The notes: generated by a model not told the origin, from the sequence alone. Positions 22,924 to 31,042 are shown, counted from the stretch's first letter. The stretch: 64,000 bases of DNA from DAHUYF01 sp035509275 (GCA_035509275.1 DATJLU010000129.1:1-64000); one strand, 5' to 3'. Numbers and translations are program-made.

Positions 22924-25539
22924 ATGTCGTTCATCGCACTCGTTCTCGCGATCGTTGCGGTGGTTTTTGGCGTAACCGGCCGGCGGCGATCGAATGACCG
23001 GCATCTCGAACTGACGCTGCGCGAACTTACAGAGCGGGTTGCTGCGCTCGAGGCCGGGACAGCGCTGCCGCCCGTCCCTGGGGAGTCGAGCACCGACGAG
23101 ATCGCCGAGTTCGAGCGCAGCGCAGCGGTGACGCCACCGCCGTCGCCGGCCGACCCGCCCGCGCCTCCGTTTGCGCCGCCGCCGGTTCCGTCCGCGCCCG
23201 CGAAGCGGTTTGTCGACTTTGAGGAGCAGTTGGTTCGTCGCTGGATCGTCTGGCTCGGCGCGCTCGCGCTCGCCTTCGGGGTCGTGTTCCTGGTCAAGTA
23301 TTCGATCGAGCGCGGCTTCTTCGGTCCAACGGCGCGGGTCGCCGGAGGCGTTGTGCTCAGTCTCGCGCTGCTGCTTGTCGGTGAATGGACGCGACGCCAT
23401 CCGCCGGCGCTGCCGGAGGGAATCGTGCAGCTCGACCAAGTGCCGCCGGGGCTCTCCGCGGCCGGGATCGTCGGGCTGTTCGCGAGCCTGCTGGCGGGCT
23501 ACGCGCTCTACGCGCTGTTCCCGCCCCTCCTTGCCTTCGCGCTCCTGGCCGGCGTCTCGGCCGCCGCGGCAATGCTGTCGCTGATGTACGGCCGATTGAT
23601 GGCGCTCCTCAGCTTCGTTGGTGCTTACGTCGTGCCGGCTTTGGTCGCGACGCCGAACCCCACGGCTGCGGGGCTTCTTGTCTATGTCTTGCTGGTCACG
23701 GTGGGTGCGCTGGCATTGTTGCGGTGGCAGAGATGGGGCTGGCTCGGCTGGTCGGTCACGGCCGGCGCGATGGCCTGGGCGGGACTGTCGTTCTTGATTT
23801 CCAATCATGATTGGGCGCTCGGGCTCTATCTCGTCGCGATCCCCGCGGCGTTTGCGCTTCTGTTTCCGGCGGACCGGAGCGCGCCCTCGCGCCCGGCCTT
23901 CGTCTGGACCGCGGCGGTGCTTGATGCCGTGCTGATGCTCATTCTTGTCATGGAGAGCGGCTATACCGACCTCACCATCGCGTTCGCGAGCGCGCTGGCG
24001 CTGCTCCTGGCGGCGATTGGCCTTTACGACTGGGGCTATGACCGCCTGGCGTGGATCGGCGGCGGCCTTGCGTTTGCGGTGTTCGCGGTCTGGGACTTCA
24101 GGCCCTGGCAGAGCAGCGCCCCCCTCGGCAACTACTTGGTTGTTACACCGCCCGCGTTGCTCCGACCTTATCTCCTCCTGGCGATGGCGGCGGCGGTCGT
24201 GTTCGGTGGCGGTGGCTTACTCGTCATGCTGCGCGCGCCGCGGCCGGCGCGCTGGGCCTTGCTGTCGGCGACGATGCCCGTAGCGATCCTGGTAGCGGTC
24301 TATTGGCGCGCAACGGAGTACGGCCAAAGCCTGCCCTGGGGAGCGGTCGCTCTGGCGCTGGCCGCACTGAACGCATTGGTGGTCGAGCGCCTGATGCGGC
24401 GGCCGCCGCTGGACGGCCACGCCGCATGCGTTGCGGCCTACGCCGTGACCACGGTCGCTGCCGTCACGCTCGGTATGACGATGTCGCTGCGGCTCGGCTG
24501 GCTGTCGGTGGGGCTGTCGCTGCAATTGCCGACGCTCGCGTGGGTCTGCGAGCAAACCGGCGTGAAGGCGCTGCGCAAGGCTGCACTGGTGCTGGCGGCG
24601 GCGGTGCTCGTGCGGTTGGTGCTCAATCCTTCGGTGGTCAGCTACGAAATTGGCGCGAACGCGATCTTCAACATACTGCTCTATACCTATGGTGTGCCCT
24701 GGCTCGCGTTCTTCGCGGCGACGCGCTGGTTCCGCCGTGGCGGCGAGGATGGGCTCGTCCGGCTTTTGGAAAGCGGCACGGTCGCGCTGTTCGTGGCGCT
24801 CGTTTCGCTGCAAATTCGCCACGCGGTCAACGGCACGCTCGTGGCGCGCGACTACGGCCTTCTGGAACAAGGCCTAAATTCCTCGGCGTGGCTCGCGATC
24901 GCCTACGCCATGCTGGCGCGCGCCCGGGGCCAGGTACATCCGGTCTACGACACGGCGTGGCGCCTGCTCGCGGGCGCGGCGGCATTCAACATCGTCTTCG
25001 TCTCGTGCCTATCTTGCAATCCGCTGCTGATCTCGGAACCGGTAGGGCCGTCGCCGTTTTTCAACGCACTGCTGTTCGCGTATCTGGTGCCCGGCGTGCT
25101 GGCGGCGCTGTTCTATGACCGGTTCCGCCGCCGGGGCCTCGACCTCGCTGCCAACATCGCGGGATGGAGTGCGCTGGTCTTGGGCTTCCTCTACCTCTCG
25201 CTCGAGGTGCGGCACCTCTTCAACGGCGAAGTGCTGAGTTACGGCAGTCCCTCCAATGCAGAGTGGTACGTTTATTCAGCGGTCTGGCTGCTTTACGGGC
25301 TGAGCCTCGTGGTAGCCGGGCTCACCTTTGCGCAACCGGCGCTGCGGCTCGCCGGATTTGCGGTGGGCGCGGTCGTCGCGGTCAAGGTGTTCCTCTTCGA
25401 CATGTCGACGCTCTCCGGCATTTACCGCGCGGCCTCGTTTCTTGGGCTCGGCGCGAGCCTCATCGGGCTCGGCTTTCTGCACCAGCACATGGTGCGCGCC
25501 GCCGCGTCGCGGGGACGATCAGGAACACCCGCCCGATGA
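22924..25539 (+). CDS. DUF2339 large multi-pass membrane protein
   Basis: An 871-residue integral membrane protein of the DUF2339 family. It has one N-terminal helix (residues 1-20), then a cytoplasmic or periplasmic linker with a short coiled-coil-like stretch (LELTLRELTERVAALEA) and a Pro-rich segment (about 60-95). The diagnostic VRRWIVWLGALALAFGVVFLVKYSIERGFFGP follows at about 103-135, and then roughly two dozen transmembrane segments to the end. The role is unknown; the family is often near peptidoglycan or envelope genes elsewhere. It is divergent from the ALDH gene and convergent with the FecE-like ATPase. GGAGAAG precedes the ATG. Confidence 0.85.
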   Translation: MSFIALVLAIVAVVFGVTGRRRSNDRHLELTLRELTERVAALEAGTALPPVPGESSTDEIAEFERSAAVTPPPSPADPPAPPFAPPPVPSAPAKRFVDFEEQLVRRWIVWLGALALAFGVVFLVKYSIERGFFGPTARVAGGVVLSLALLLVGEWTRRHPPALPEGIVQLDQVPPGLSAAGIVGLFASLLAGYALYALFPPLLAFALLAGVSAAAAMLSLMYGRLMALLSFVGAYVVPALVATPNPTAAGLLVYVLLVTVGALALLRWQRWGWLGWSVTAGAMAWAGLSFLISNHDWALGLYLVAIPAAFALLFPADRSAPSRPAFVWTAAVLDAVLMLILVMESGYTDLTIAFASALALLLAAIGLYDWGYDRLAWIGGGLAFAVFAVWDFRPWQSSAPLGNYLVVTPPALLRPYLLLAMAAAVVFGGGGLLVMLRAPRPARWALLSATMPVAILVAVYWRATEYGQSLPWGAVALALAALNALVVERLMRRPPLDGHAACVAAYAVTTVAAVTLGMTMSLRLGWLSVGLSLQLPTLAWVCEQTGVKALRKAALVLAAAVLVRLVLNPSVVSYEIGANAIFNILLYTYGVPWLAFFAATRWFRRGGEDGLVRLLESGTVALFVALVSLQIRHAVNGTLVARDYGLLEQGLNSSAWLAIAYAMLARARGQVHPVYDTAWRLLAGAAAFNIVFVSCLSCNPLLISEPVGPSPFFNALLFAYLVPGVLAALFYDRFRRRGLDLAANIAGWSALVLGFLYLSLEVRHLFNGEVLSYGSPSNAEWYVYSAVWLLYGLSLVVAGLTFAQPALRLAGFAVGAVVAVKVFLFDMSTLSGIYRAASFLGLGASLIGLGFLHQHMVRAAASRGRSGTPAR

Positions 25540-25560
25540 AGGGAGATCACCCGACATTGT

Positions 25561-26367
25561 TCAGCACGCTGATCCGGCAGCGCGATTCCGATCGTGAGCG
25601 TGCGGGACGCAGGCCTTCATCGATGCGCCCAGGCTGACGATCTCGACATCGATGCCGTAGAGAAGCGACATCGTCTCGGATGTGATGGCGCGCTCGGGCG
25701 TGGCGATCTGCACCAGCGCGCCCTGGTGCAGCAAGGCGACCTCCGTCGCGCAGGCGAAGGCTTGCTCGGGATGATGCGTCGAGAACAGCACCGCGAGGCC
25801 TTGGGCGGCGAGGTTGCGCGTGTGTTGCAGCACGCGCATCTGATTGCCGAAATCGAGATTGGCGGTGGGCTCGTCGAGCACGAGGACCTGTGGCTCCTGC
25901 GCCAGCGCCCGCGCGATCAAGGCAAGCTGCCGCTCGCCGCCGCTGATGCGCAGCCAGTCGCGCTCGGCGAGGTGGGCAATGCCGAGGCTTTCCAACGCTC
26001 TCTCCGTCGCCGCGCGATCGGCCGCGGTCGGCGCGGCGAAGGCGGAACGATGCGCGGCGCGGCCCATCAGCACCATCTCGCGCACGGTGAAAGGGAATTG
26101 CCCGGCGCCGCTCTGCGGCACATAGCCAAAGGCGCGCGCGCGCCGGCGTGCCTGCCAGGGTGCGGTGTCCTCGCCATCGATGGCGATGGTGCCGGCAAGG
26201 GGCGGCAACAGGCCGAGGATCGTCTTGAACAGCGTCGTCTTGCCGCCGCCATTGGCGCTGAGGAGGCACAGCACCGCACCGGGTGCGACGGTGAAGCTCG
26301 CATCCCGGCCCACGGCGCGGCCGTGATAGCCAAAGCTCAGCCCGGTAACGGCGAGACCGCGGTCCAT
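25561..26367 (-). CDS. FecE/BtuD-like ABC ATPase, predicted molybdate/tungstate uptake
   Basis: A 268-residue ATPase of the FecCD-type importer family. Walker A is SANGGGKTT (usually GPNGxGKS/T, so the first Gly-Pro is replaced by Ser-Ala), the Q-loop is VPQSGAGQFPFTV, the signature RISGGERQ, Walker B VLVLDEPTANLD and the H-loop STHHPEQA. It starts with an ATGA overlap on the permease stop, so it is translationally coupled to it. It is the last gene of the mop-fecB-fecC-fecE-like operon. Because the operon begins with molbindin behind a ModE-like box, I infer molybdate or tungstate rather than siderophore import. Confidence 0.84.
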   Translation of the reverse strand: MDRGLAVTGLSFGYHGRAVGRDASFTVAPGAVLCLLSANGGGKTTLFKTILGLLPPLAGTIAIDGEDTAPWQARRRARAFGYVPQSGAGQFPFTVREMVLMGRAAHRSAFAAPTAADRAATERALESLGIAHLAERDWLRISGGERQLALIARALAQEPQVLVLDEPTANLDFGNQMRVLQHTRNLAAQGLAVLFSTHHPEQAFACATEVALLHQGALVQIATPERAITSETMSLLYGIDVEIVSLGASMKACVPHAHDRNRAAGSAC

Positions 26368-27449
26368 CAGCTCCAGCCCCGCCGGCCGCGAGCCAGAAGC
26401 AACAGGAATACCGGCGTGCCGACTACCGCGGTCAACACGCCGAGCGGCAGCTCGATCGTGCCGAGCGTGCGCGCGGCGGTGTCGACGAGCAGCAGAAAAC
26501 CGGCGCCGAGCAGCGCCGCCATCGGCAGCAGCCGCGCGAAGCCCGGACCGATGGTGAGCCGGGCGATGTGCGGCACGACCAGCCCGACCCAGCCGACGAT
26601 GCCGCTGACGGCCACCGCCGCCGCCGTCATCAAGGTCGCCGCGGCGACGACGCTGCCGCGCACCAGGCGAACATTGACCCCGAGCGCGCTCGCTTCCTCG
26701 TCGCCGAGCGTCATGACATCGAGCTGCCAGCGCAGCAGGATCAGCGGCAGCAGCGCGACGACCACCGGCGCCGTCACCACCAGAAGATCGCTGCGATCGA
26801 AGGAAGCGAGGCTGCCCAACAGCCAAAAGGTGATGGCGGGAAGCTGGTTCTCGGGATCGGCGAGGAATTTGAGCAGCGCCACGCCCGATCCCATGAGTGC
26901 ACCGATCACCACCCCGCTCAGCACCAGCACGAGGATGGGATCGCGTCCGCGGATTGCCGCGGCGATGCCATAGACGGCGAGCACGGCGATGAGGCCGCCG
27001 ATGAACGCCGTCGCTTCGATGCCGGCGACCCCGAGCCCGAGGAAGATGCCGGCGACCGCGCCCAAAGCCGATCCCGAGGAGACGCCGAGGATGTCCGGCG
27101 AGACCAGCGGATTGCGGAACAGACCCTGATAGGCGGCACCGGCGCTCGACAAGGCGGCGCCGACCAGCATCGCGCCGAGAATGCGCGGGCCGCGAATGGC
27201 GAAGATCACCGTTGCCGCCGCCGCGTTCGCCTCCGGCAGCCCGCGCAGCTTGCTCCAGAGCACGGTGGCGAGCAGCGGCGGCGTCACGGGATAGGCGCCG
27301 AGCGCCAGCGCCAGCGCCGCAATCGCCAAGAGCAGAAGGCTCGCCCCGCCGAGCGACAGCAGGGCGCGCGCCTCAGGATGGCGGCGTCGTGCCGGCGAGC
27401 AACTGGTCGAGCTGGGTGTCGCTCGGTTCTTGCTGATAGAAGAGGGCAT
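26367..27449 (-). CDS. FecCD/BtuC-family permease, predicted molybdate/tungstate uptake
   Basis: A permease of the FecCD family with about ten hydrophobic helices. Family landmarks are RGPRILGAMLVGAALSSAGAAYQGLFRNPLVSPDILGVSSGSALGA, GSLASFDRSDL, and GWVGLVVPHIARLTIGPGFARLLPMAALLGAGFLLLVDTAART. The start is uncertain: the first good in-frame ATG upstream is at 27449, which overlaps the preceding binding protein gene by about 75 bases. The nearest Met inside would cut the first helix, so 27449 is preferred. MolB of Haemophilus, a molybdate permease, is a member of this same fold family. Confidence 0.83.
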   Translation of the reverse strand: MPSSISKNRATPSSTSCSPARRRHPEARALLSLGGASLLLLAIAALALALGAYPVTPPLLATVLWSKLRGLPEANAAAATVIFAIRGPRILGAMLVGAALSSAGAAYQGLFRNPLVSPDILGVSSGSALGAVAGIFLGLGVAGIEATAFIGGLIAVLAVYGIAAAIRGRDPILVLVLSGVVIGALMGSGVALLKFLADPENQLPAITFWLLGSLASFDRSDLLVVTAPVVVALLPLILLRWQLDVMTLGDEEASALGVNVRLVRGSVVAAATLMTAAAVAVSGIVGWVGLVVPHIARLTIGPGFARLLPMAALLGAGFLLLVDTAARTLGTIELPLGVLTAVVGTPVFLLLLARGRRGWS

Positions 27450-28419
27450 AAAAACGCCGTGCCTCGGCGCGGATATCCTCGGGAAAGCGCGCGGGATAGA
27501 GGAGCTTGGCAAGCCAGCGCAAGCCGATCAAGCGGTTGGCCGCCGGCGGCTCATCGACCCAGCCAAAGGGCAGGGCCGGCGCCAGGTAGACGCGCTTTGC
27601 CCGCACGGCGGCGAGAGACTGCCACAGCGGATCGTGCCAGACGGCTTGGTAGAAGCCGGGATCGATGGCGATGATCACATCGGGCTGCCAGGCGAGGAGC
27701 TGCTCCATCGATACATCAGCAAGACCGCGCGCGCCGAGAGCGGGGGTCGCGACATTGCGCGCGCCGACGAGCTCGAGCGCCTCGGCATTGATCGAGCCGG
27801 CGACCCCGGTCTCGAGCCCGCGCGGCCCGCGCGCGATGTAGACCGATGGGCGCTGCGCCGATGGAACGCCGGTGACGCGATCCTTGATCAGGGCCAAGGT
27901 CGCTTCGGCATAGCGGGCGAGCTGCTCTGCCCGCTCCGAGGCGCCCACCACCGCGCCCAGCTTGCGCAAGGTCACCGGCGTATCGGCGAGACGGCCGCCG
28001 ATCAGAACATAGGGAATGCCGGTCTGCTGCTGCACACGGTTGGCGAGCGAGATGAAGCTGTCATTGACGCTGCCGAGATCGACGACGAGATCGGGCGCCG
28101 TCTTCACCACGGCTTCGAGGTTGACCGTGTTGCCTCTTCCGGTGAGCCGTCCGAGCTCGGGCAAAGCGCCGTCGCGCGCGGGAAGATAGGCCGCCTGCGC
28201 CGGCGTCAAAGCGCGGGTCAAGCCGACGAGCTTTTCCGGTGCCAGCATCAGGAGATCCGCCGAAGCCGGCGGCCCGGCGGGCATCACATGCGCGATCTGC
28301 GCCGGCAAGGTGACGCTTCGCCCGCCATCATCGGTGAAGCGGGTCTGCGCCGCGGCGGCGACGGGGACCAGCGCAATCGCGAACGCGAGCAGCGCGCCCG
28401 CGAAACCGCGCCGCATCAT
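27373..28419 (-). CDS. FecB/MolA-like periplasmic metal-oxyanion binding protein
   Basis: A 348-residue class III periplasmic binding protein with a signal peptide (residues 1-24, ending AAAAQ). Landmarks are FTDDGGRSVTLPAQIAHVMPAG, NLEAVVKTAPDLVVDLG, VIIAIDPGFYQAV, and LPFGWVDEPPAANRLIGLRWLAKLLYP. The last motif is common in binding proteins that travel with molybdate- or iron-type FecCD transporters. Its ATG overlaps the mop stop codon (ATGA), so binding protein and molbindin are translationally coupled. Ligand assignment rests on this context, not on visible ligand residues. Confidence 0.84.
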   Translation of the reverse strand: MMRRGFAGALLAFAIALVPVAAAAQTRFTDDGGRSVTLPAQIAHVMPAGPPASADLLMLAPEKLVGLTRALTPAQAAYLPARDGALPELGRLTGRGNTVNLEAVVKTAPDLVVDLGSVNDSFISLANRVQQQTGIPYVLIGGRLADTPVTLRKLGAVVGASERAEQLARYAEATLALIKDRVTGVPSAQRPSVYIARGPRGLETGVAGSINAEALELVGARNVATPALGARGLADVSMEQLLAWQPDVIIAIDPGFYQAVWHDPLWQSLAAVRAKRVYLAPALPFGWVDEPPAANRLIGLRWLAKLLYPARFPEDIRAEARRFYALFYQQEPSDTQLDQLLAGTTPPS

Positions 28420-28622
28420 TTTGCGACCATCACATCCGATGCCTTGATGACGGCGATGGCGGCGTCGCCGACCTTGAGGCCGAGATCGTCCACCGCCTCA
28501 TTGGTGATCGACGAGGTGATGATCACGCCATGGCCGATGTCGACGCGAACATGAGCGGTCGTCTGGCCCTTGGTGACCTCGACGACCTTGCCCTTGATCT
28601 GATTGCGTGCGCTGAGCTTCAT
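28416..28622 (-). CDS. mop: Molbindin (Mop, TOBE-domain molybdate-binding protein)
   Basis: A 68-residue single TOBE domain: MKLSARNQIKGKVVEVTKGQTTAHVRVDIG, then GVIITSSITNEAVDDLGLKVGDAAIAVIKASDVMV. Free-standing Mop proteins assemble into hexamers and store molybdate or tungstate in the cytoplasm. GAGGGA lies 9 bases before the ATG at 28622; the nine-codon extension upstream is not family-like. It is the first gene of a four-gene operon and has a ModE-like half-site directly upstream. Confidence 0.93.
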   Translation of the reverse strand: MKLSARNQIKGKVVEVTKGQTTAHVRVDIGHGVIITSSITNEAVDDLGLKVGDAAIAVIKASDVMVAK

Positions 28623-28637
28623 GGCAGCGGCTCCCTC

Positions 28638-28661
28638 GGAGATATTCATTTAAATATAGCG
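28638..28661. promoter_or_regulatory. ModE-like operator D, upstream of mop
   Basis: The half-site ATATAGCG (28654-28661) is exact, with GGAGATAT at the N8 spacing (5 of 8 matching, keeping ATAT). It lies 16 bases upstream of the mop start codon, on the expected side of the ribosome site. It would control mop and the coupled FecB/C/E-like transporter. Confidence 0.55.
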
Positions 28662-28683
28662 CAGGGAGCGGCGCCGGGAAATC

Positions 28684-29484
28684 TCAGACCCGTGCCTTCG
28701 CGGCCCAGGCGGTCGCAGTCAAGCTGCGCGGCCCGTCCGGACGGCCGGCGAGATAGGCGCGTTCGACCGCGCCGGCGAGCACGGAGAGGAAGCCCGGCTC
28801 GAGCCGCTTGACGTAGTCGCCCACCGGGCCCTGCGCATGGGCGATGGGCTGCCAATAGTCCGCGAAATCGGCATAGCCCATGCGGATCGTCAGCGACGCT
28901 GCGGCCACATCGCGCGCCCCGGCTTCGGCGAAAGCGGCTTCGAGCTCGCCCGGCCAGGTCAGCTCCGCCGCATAGTGGCGGCCGCGCGCCTTATCGGCTT
29001 CGGGATCGAGTGCCGCCGCCGTGTCCCAGAACAGGCGTTGATAGGTAAGACCGCCGGCGAAATCCCAGACTGCCGCCGCGATCGTGCCGCCCGCCCGGGT
29101 GACGCGCCGCATTTCGCGCACCGCCTGCAGCGGCTGCCTGACGAAATTGAGCGCGAGCAGCGAATAGGCGCGGTCGAAACTGCCATCGGGCAGCTCGATC
29201 GCGACAAGGTCGCCGCGGCGGAACGCGAGGCGCGGATCTTGTGCTTGGGCTTGCGCCGCCGCGACATAGGCCTCCGAAAGATCGATGCCGAGGATGTGCG
29301 ACGGCGCGCGTCGCGCCGCGAGCGCAAAGGCGAGGCTGCCGGTGCCGCAGCCGAGATCGACAACGCGATCGCCCTCGTCGAGCCCGGCAAAATCGATCAA
29401 TTGCTCCGCCAGCAAACGGCTCCAGCGCCCCATCAGGCGGTGATAAGCGGCGGCATCGTTCGCCGTGTAGGTCGACGAGGTCAT
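28684..29484 (-). CDS. Class I SAM-dependent methyltransferase
   Basis: A 266-residue methyltransferase of the UbiE/Methyltransf_11 type. Motif I is VVDLGCGTGSLAFALA (about residues 41-56), then LGIDLSEAYVAAAQ, the DGSFDRAYSLLALNFV strand, and the VTRAGGTIAAAVWDFAGG loop. The substrate is unknown. Its start is only 70 bases from the divergent modA2 start, and the operator at 29515 lies between them, so the two are probably co-regulated by molybdate or tungstate. A transport role is unlikely; it may modify a small metabolite whose supply depends on the metal. Confidence 0.84.
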   Translation of the reverse strand: MTSSTYTANDAAAYHRLMGRWSRLLAEQLIDFAGLDEGDRVVDLGCGTGSLAFALAARRAPSHILGIDLSEAYVAAAQAQAQDPRLAFRRGDLVAIELPDGSFDRAYSLLALNFVRQPLQAVREMRRVTRAGGTIAAAVWDFAGGLTYQRLFWDTAAALDPEADKARGRHYAAELTWPGELEAAFAEAGARDVAAASLTIRMGYADFADYWQPIAHAQGPVGDYVKRLEPGFLSVLAGAVERAYLAGRPDGPRSLTATAWAAKARV

Positions 29485-29514
29485 CGGCTTACTCTTGCTC
29501 CGCGGGGCGCGATA

Positions 29515-29538
29515 CGCAATATCCCGCGGGATATATCG
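29515..29538. promoter_or_regulatory. ModE-like operator E between methyltransferase and modA2
   Basis: CGCAATAT (29515-29522), the 8-base palindrome CCCGCGGG, and ATATATCG (29531-29538). The arms match as an inverted repeat at 6 of 8 positions. It is 16 bases from the modA2 ATG and 30 bases from the divergent methyltransferase ATG, so it could control both. Confidence 0.55.
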
Positions 29539-29554
29539 TCACCAGGAGCAGGCA

Positions 29555-30367
29555 ATGGATATCGATCTCGGCCGGCGTCGCATAGTGCTGGCGACAGCCG
29601 CCGGACTGGCGCTGCCGCTCCGGGCGGCGCGGTCGGCGGCGGCGCAGCCGGTGAGGATTTTCGCTGCCGCAACTTTGCAGGACGCTCTTGCCGCGGCGAT
29701 GGCCGCCGCCCAGGCCGCGCTGCACGTGCCGGTAGCGGCGGTCTATGGTCCGAGCCCGGCGCTCGTCAAGCAATTGGAGAATGGCGCGCCAGGCGACCTC
29801 TTCTTCGCTGCCGATACGGATTGGATGGACGAGGCGGTCGCGCGCAAGGTGGTCGATCCCGCGACCCGCATCGATCTCTTGTCGAGCGCACTGGTCCTCG
29901 TCGCGCCGGCATCGCAATCGGTGGCGACGACGATCGCGCCGGGCTTTCCCTTGGCCGCGATGCTTGGCGAGGGGCGTCTTGCGATGTGCGATCCGATGAT
30001 GATGCCGGCCGGTCGCTACGGTCGCGCCGCGCTGCAAAAGCTCGGCGTCTGGGACAGCGTCAAGGACCGCATCGCCAATGCGGCCGATGTCCGCGCCGCG
30101 CTCGCCTATGTGGCGCGGCGCGAGGCGCCGCTGGGCATCGTTTTCGACACCGATGCGCGGCTCGATCCGGGGGTCAAGATCGTCGGTACGTTTCCGGCGG
30201 ACAGCCATCCGCCCATCATCTATCCGATCGCTGCCGTCGCGCAAAGCCGCAATCCCGACGCGGCCGGCGTCCTTCGCTTCCTCGCCTCGGCGCAAGCCAA
30301 GCCGATCTTCGAGCGCTATGGCTACAAGGTGCTCGCGATACGTTCGGCATCGAGCGCCGCTCGATAG
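29555..30367 (+). CDS. modA: Molybdate ABC transporter substrate-binding protein
   Basis: A 270-residue ModA of the classical type. It has an Arg-rich N-terminus followed by a signal segment (RRRIVLATAAGLALPLRAARSAAA; the double Arg hints at Tat export). The mature part has RIFAAATLQDAL, AAVYGPSPALVKQLENGAPGDLFFAADTDWMDEA, and IIYPIAAVAQSRNPDAAGVLRFLASAQAKPIFERYGY, which is the usual ModA C-terminus. No cognate ModB/ModC lies next to it; it would have to feed the fused ModBC at 15611 or a transporter elsewhere. AGGAG precedes the ATG. Confidence 0.88.
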   Translation: MDIDLGRRRIVLATAAGLALPLRAARSAAAQPVRIFAAATLQDALAAAMAAAQAALHVPVAAVYGPSPALVKQLENGAPGDLFFAADTDWMDEAVARKVVDPATRIDLLSSALVLVAPASQSVATTIAPGFPLAAMLGEGRLAMCDPMMMPAGRYGRAALQKLGVWDSVKDRIANAADVRAALAYVARREAPLGIVFDTDARLDPGVKIVGTFPADSHPPIIYPIAAVAQSRNPDAAGVLRFLASAQAKPIFERYGYKVLAIRSASSAAR

Positions 30368-30403
30368 GGCTGCCGGAACGTTGGCGCGCGCGGGCCTGTT
30401 ACC

Positions 30404-30427
30404 CCCGTGGGTACGGCTCTCCACGGG
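30404..30427 (+). promoter_or_regulatory. Hairpin overlapping the ribosome binding site of the next lipoprotein gene
   Basis: CCCGTGG (30404-30410) can pair with CCACGGG (30421-30427) around a 10-base loop. The right arm runs into GGGAGG, the ribosome binding site of the lipoprotein at 30438. Such pairing could hide the site and lower translation, or it could act as a terminator-like structure after modA2 (no T tract is visible). Confidence 0.4.
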
Positions 30428-30437
30428 AGGCATCGTG

Positions 30438-30599
30438 ATGCGTGCATGGTTGCTTTTGCTGCTGGCGACAATCCCGCTTTCGGCGTGTATCAGCACCCAT
30501 TCCAGTCCCAGTCCGACGGTCGTGGTGCCGCAAGGCGCGTCGGTGGTTTGTCCCAACGGCACGGCGGCGGTCTACAGCGACGGGGCCTATCGCTGCTAG
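30438..30599 (+). CDS. Small lipoprotein
   Basis: A 53-residue protein. The N-terminus MRAWLLLLLATIPLSACIS is a lipoprotein signal with the lipobox LSAC, so the mature part starts at Cys17 and is only about 37 residues, with two further Cys (VVCPNG and YRC) near its end. GGGAGG is well placed before the ATG. Function is unknown. It is transcribed in the same direction as modA2 with 70 bases between. Confidence 0.65.
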   Translation: MRAWLLLLLATIPLSACISTHSSPSPTVVVPQGASVVCPNGTAAVYSDGAYRC

Positions 30600-30802
30600 G
30601 AGCGTGTCTGCGCGCGGCGATCGATCGGCCCTTCACTACCGGCGCGCAAGCGTGTATTCATAAGCCAAAGGGTGTGCACGCTTTCGTGGCATGACGAGAA
30701 GAACCGCGTCGCTCGGCGAAATTCGCGTCCTGTGGCAAACCCGTGGGTTCGGAACGGGCGCGGATGAAATCCGTTTTCCTCCGATTCGACCAGGAGGTTC
30801 GG

Positions 30803-31042
30803 ATGAGCGAGGACCCGAAAGGCTATCGGGAAGGTTTTGCCGCCGGCTGGCTCGCCGCGTCGCAGGCGATCATGGAGGCGATCATGTCCGAAGCGCGCAC
30901 GCCGCCGCTGGAGCTGGCGGGAAGCTTGCCGGGCGAGGTGCGCCGCCGCCGCGGCCGGCCGCCGAAATCAGTCGCCGCCGCCCCGCCGACGCTGCAACAG
31001 CCGGGCAAGCGGCCTCGGGGACGCCCGCGCAAGAACGCGTGA
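30803..31042 (+). CDS. Small AT-hook protein
   Basis: A 79-residue protein. The N-terminal half is helical (GYREGFAAGWLAASQAIMEAIMSEA). The C-terminal half has two AT-hook-like motifs, RRRRGRPPK and KRPRGRPRK, which bind the minor groove of AT-rich DNA. It may be a nucleoid-associated protein. AGGAGG lies before the ATG at 30803. Its TGA overlaps the GTG start of the next gene. Confidence 0.7.
   Translation: MSEDPKGYREGFAAGWLAASQAIMEAIMSEARTPPLELAGSLPGEVRRRRGRPPKSVAAAPPTLQQPGKRPRGRPRKNA

Noticed and set aside
26568..27674. A 368-residue plus-strand frame over the FecCD permease
   Set aside because: Repetitive D/R/H-rich sequence opposite a permease; a shadow frame.
27373..28419. Annotating FecB/C/E-like genes as an iron-siderophore importer
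   Set aside because: The operon starts with molbindin behind a ModE-like site and has no receptor or siderophore genes, so a molybdate/tungstate role is more likely.
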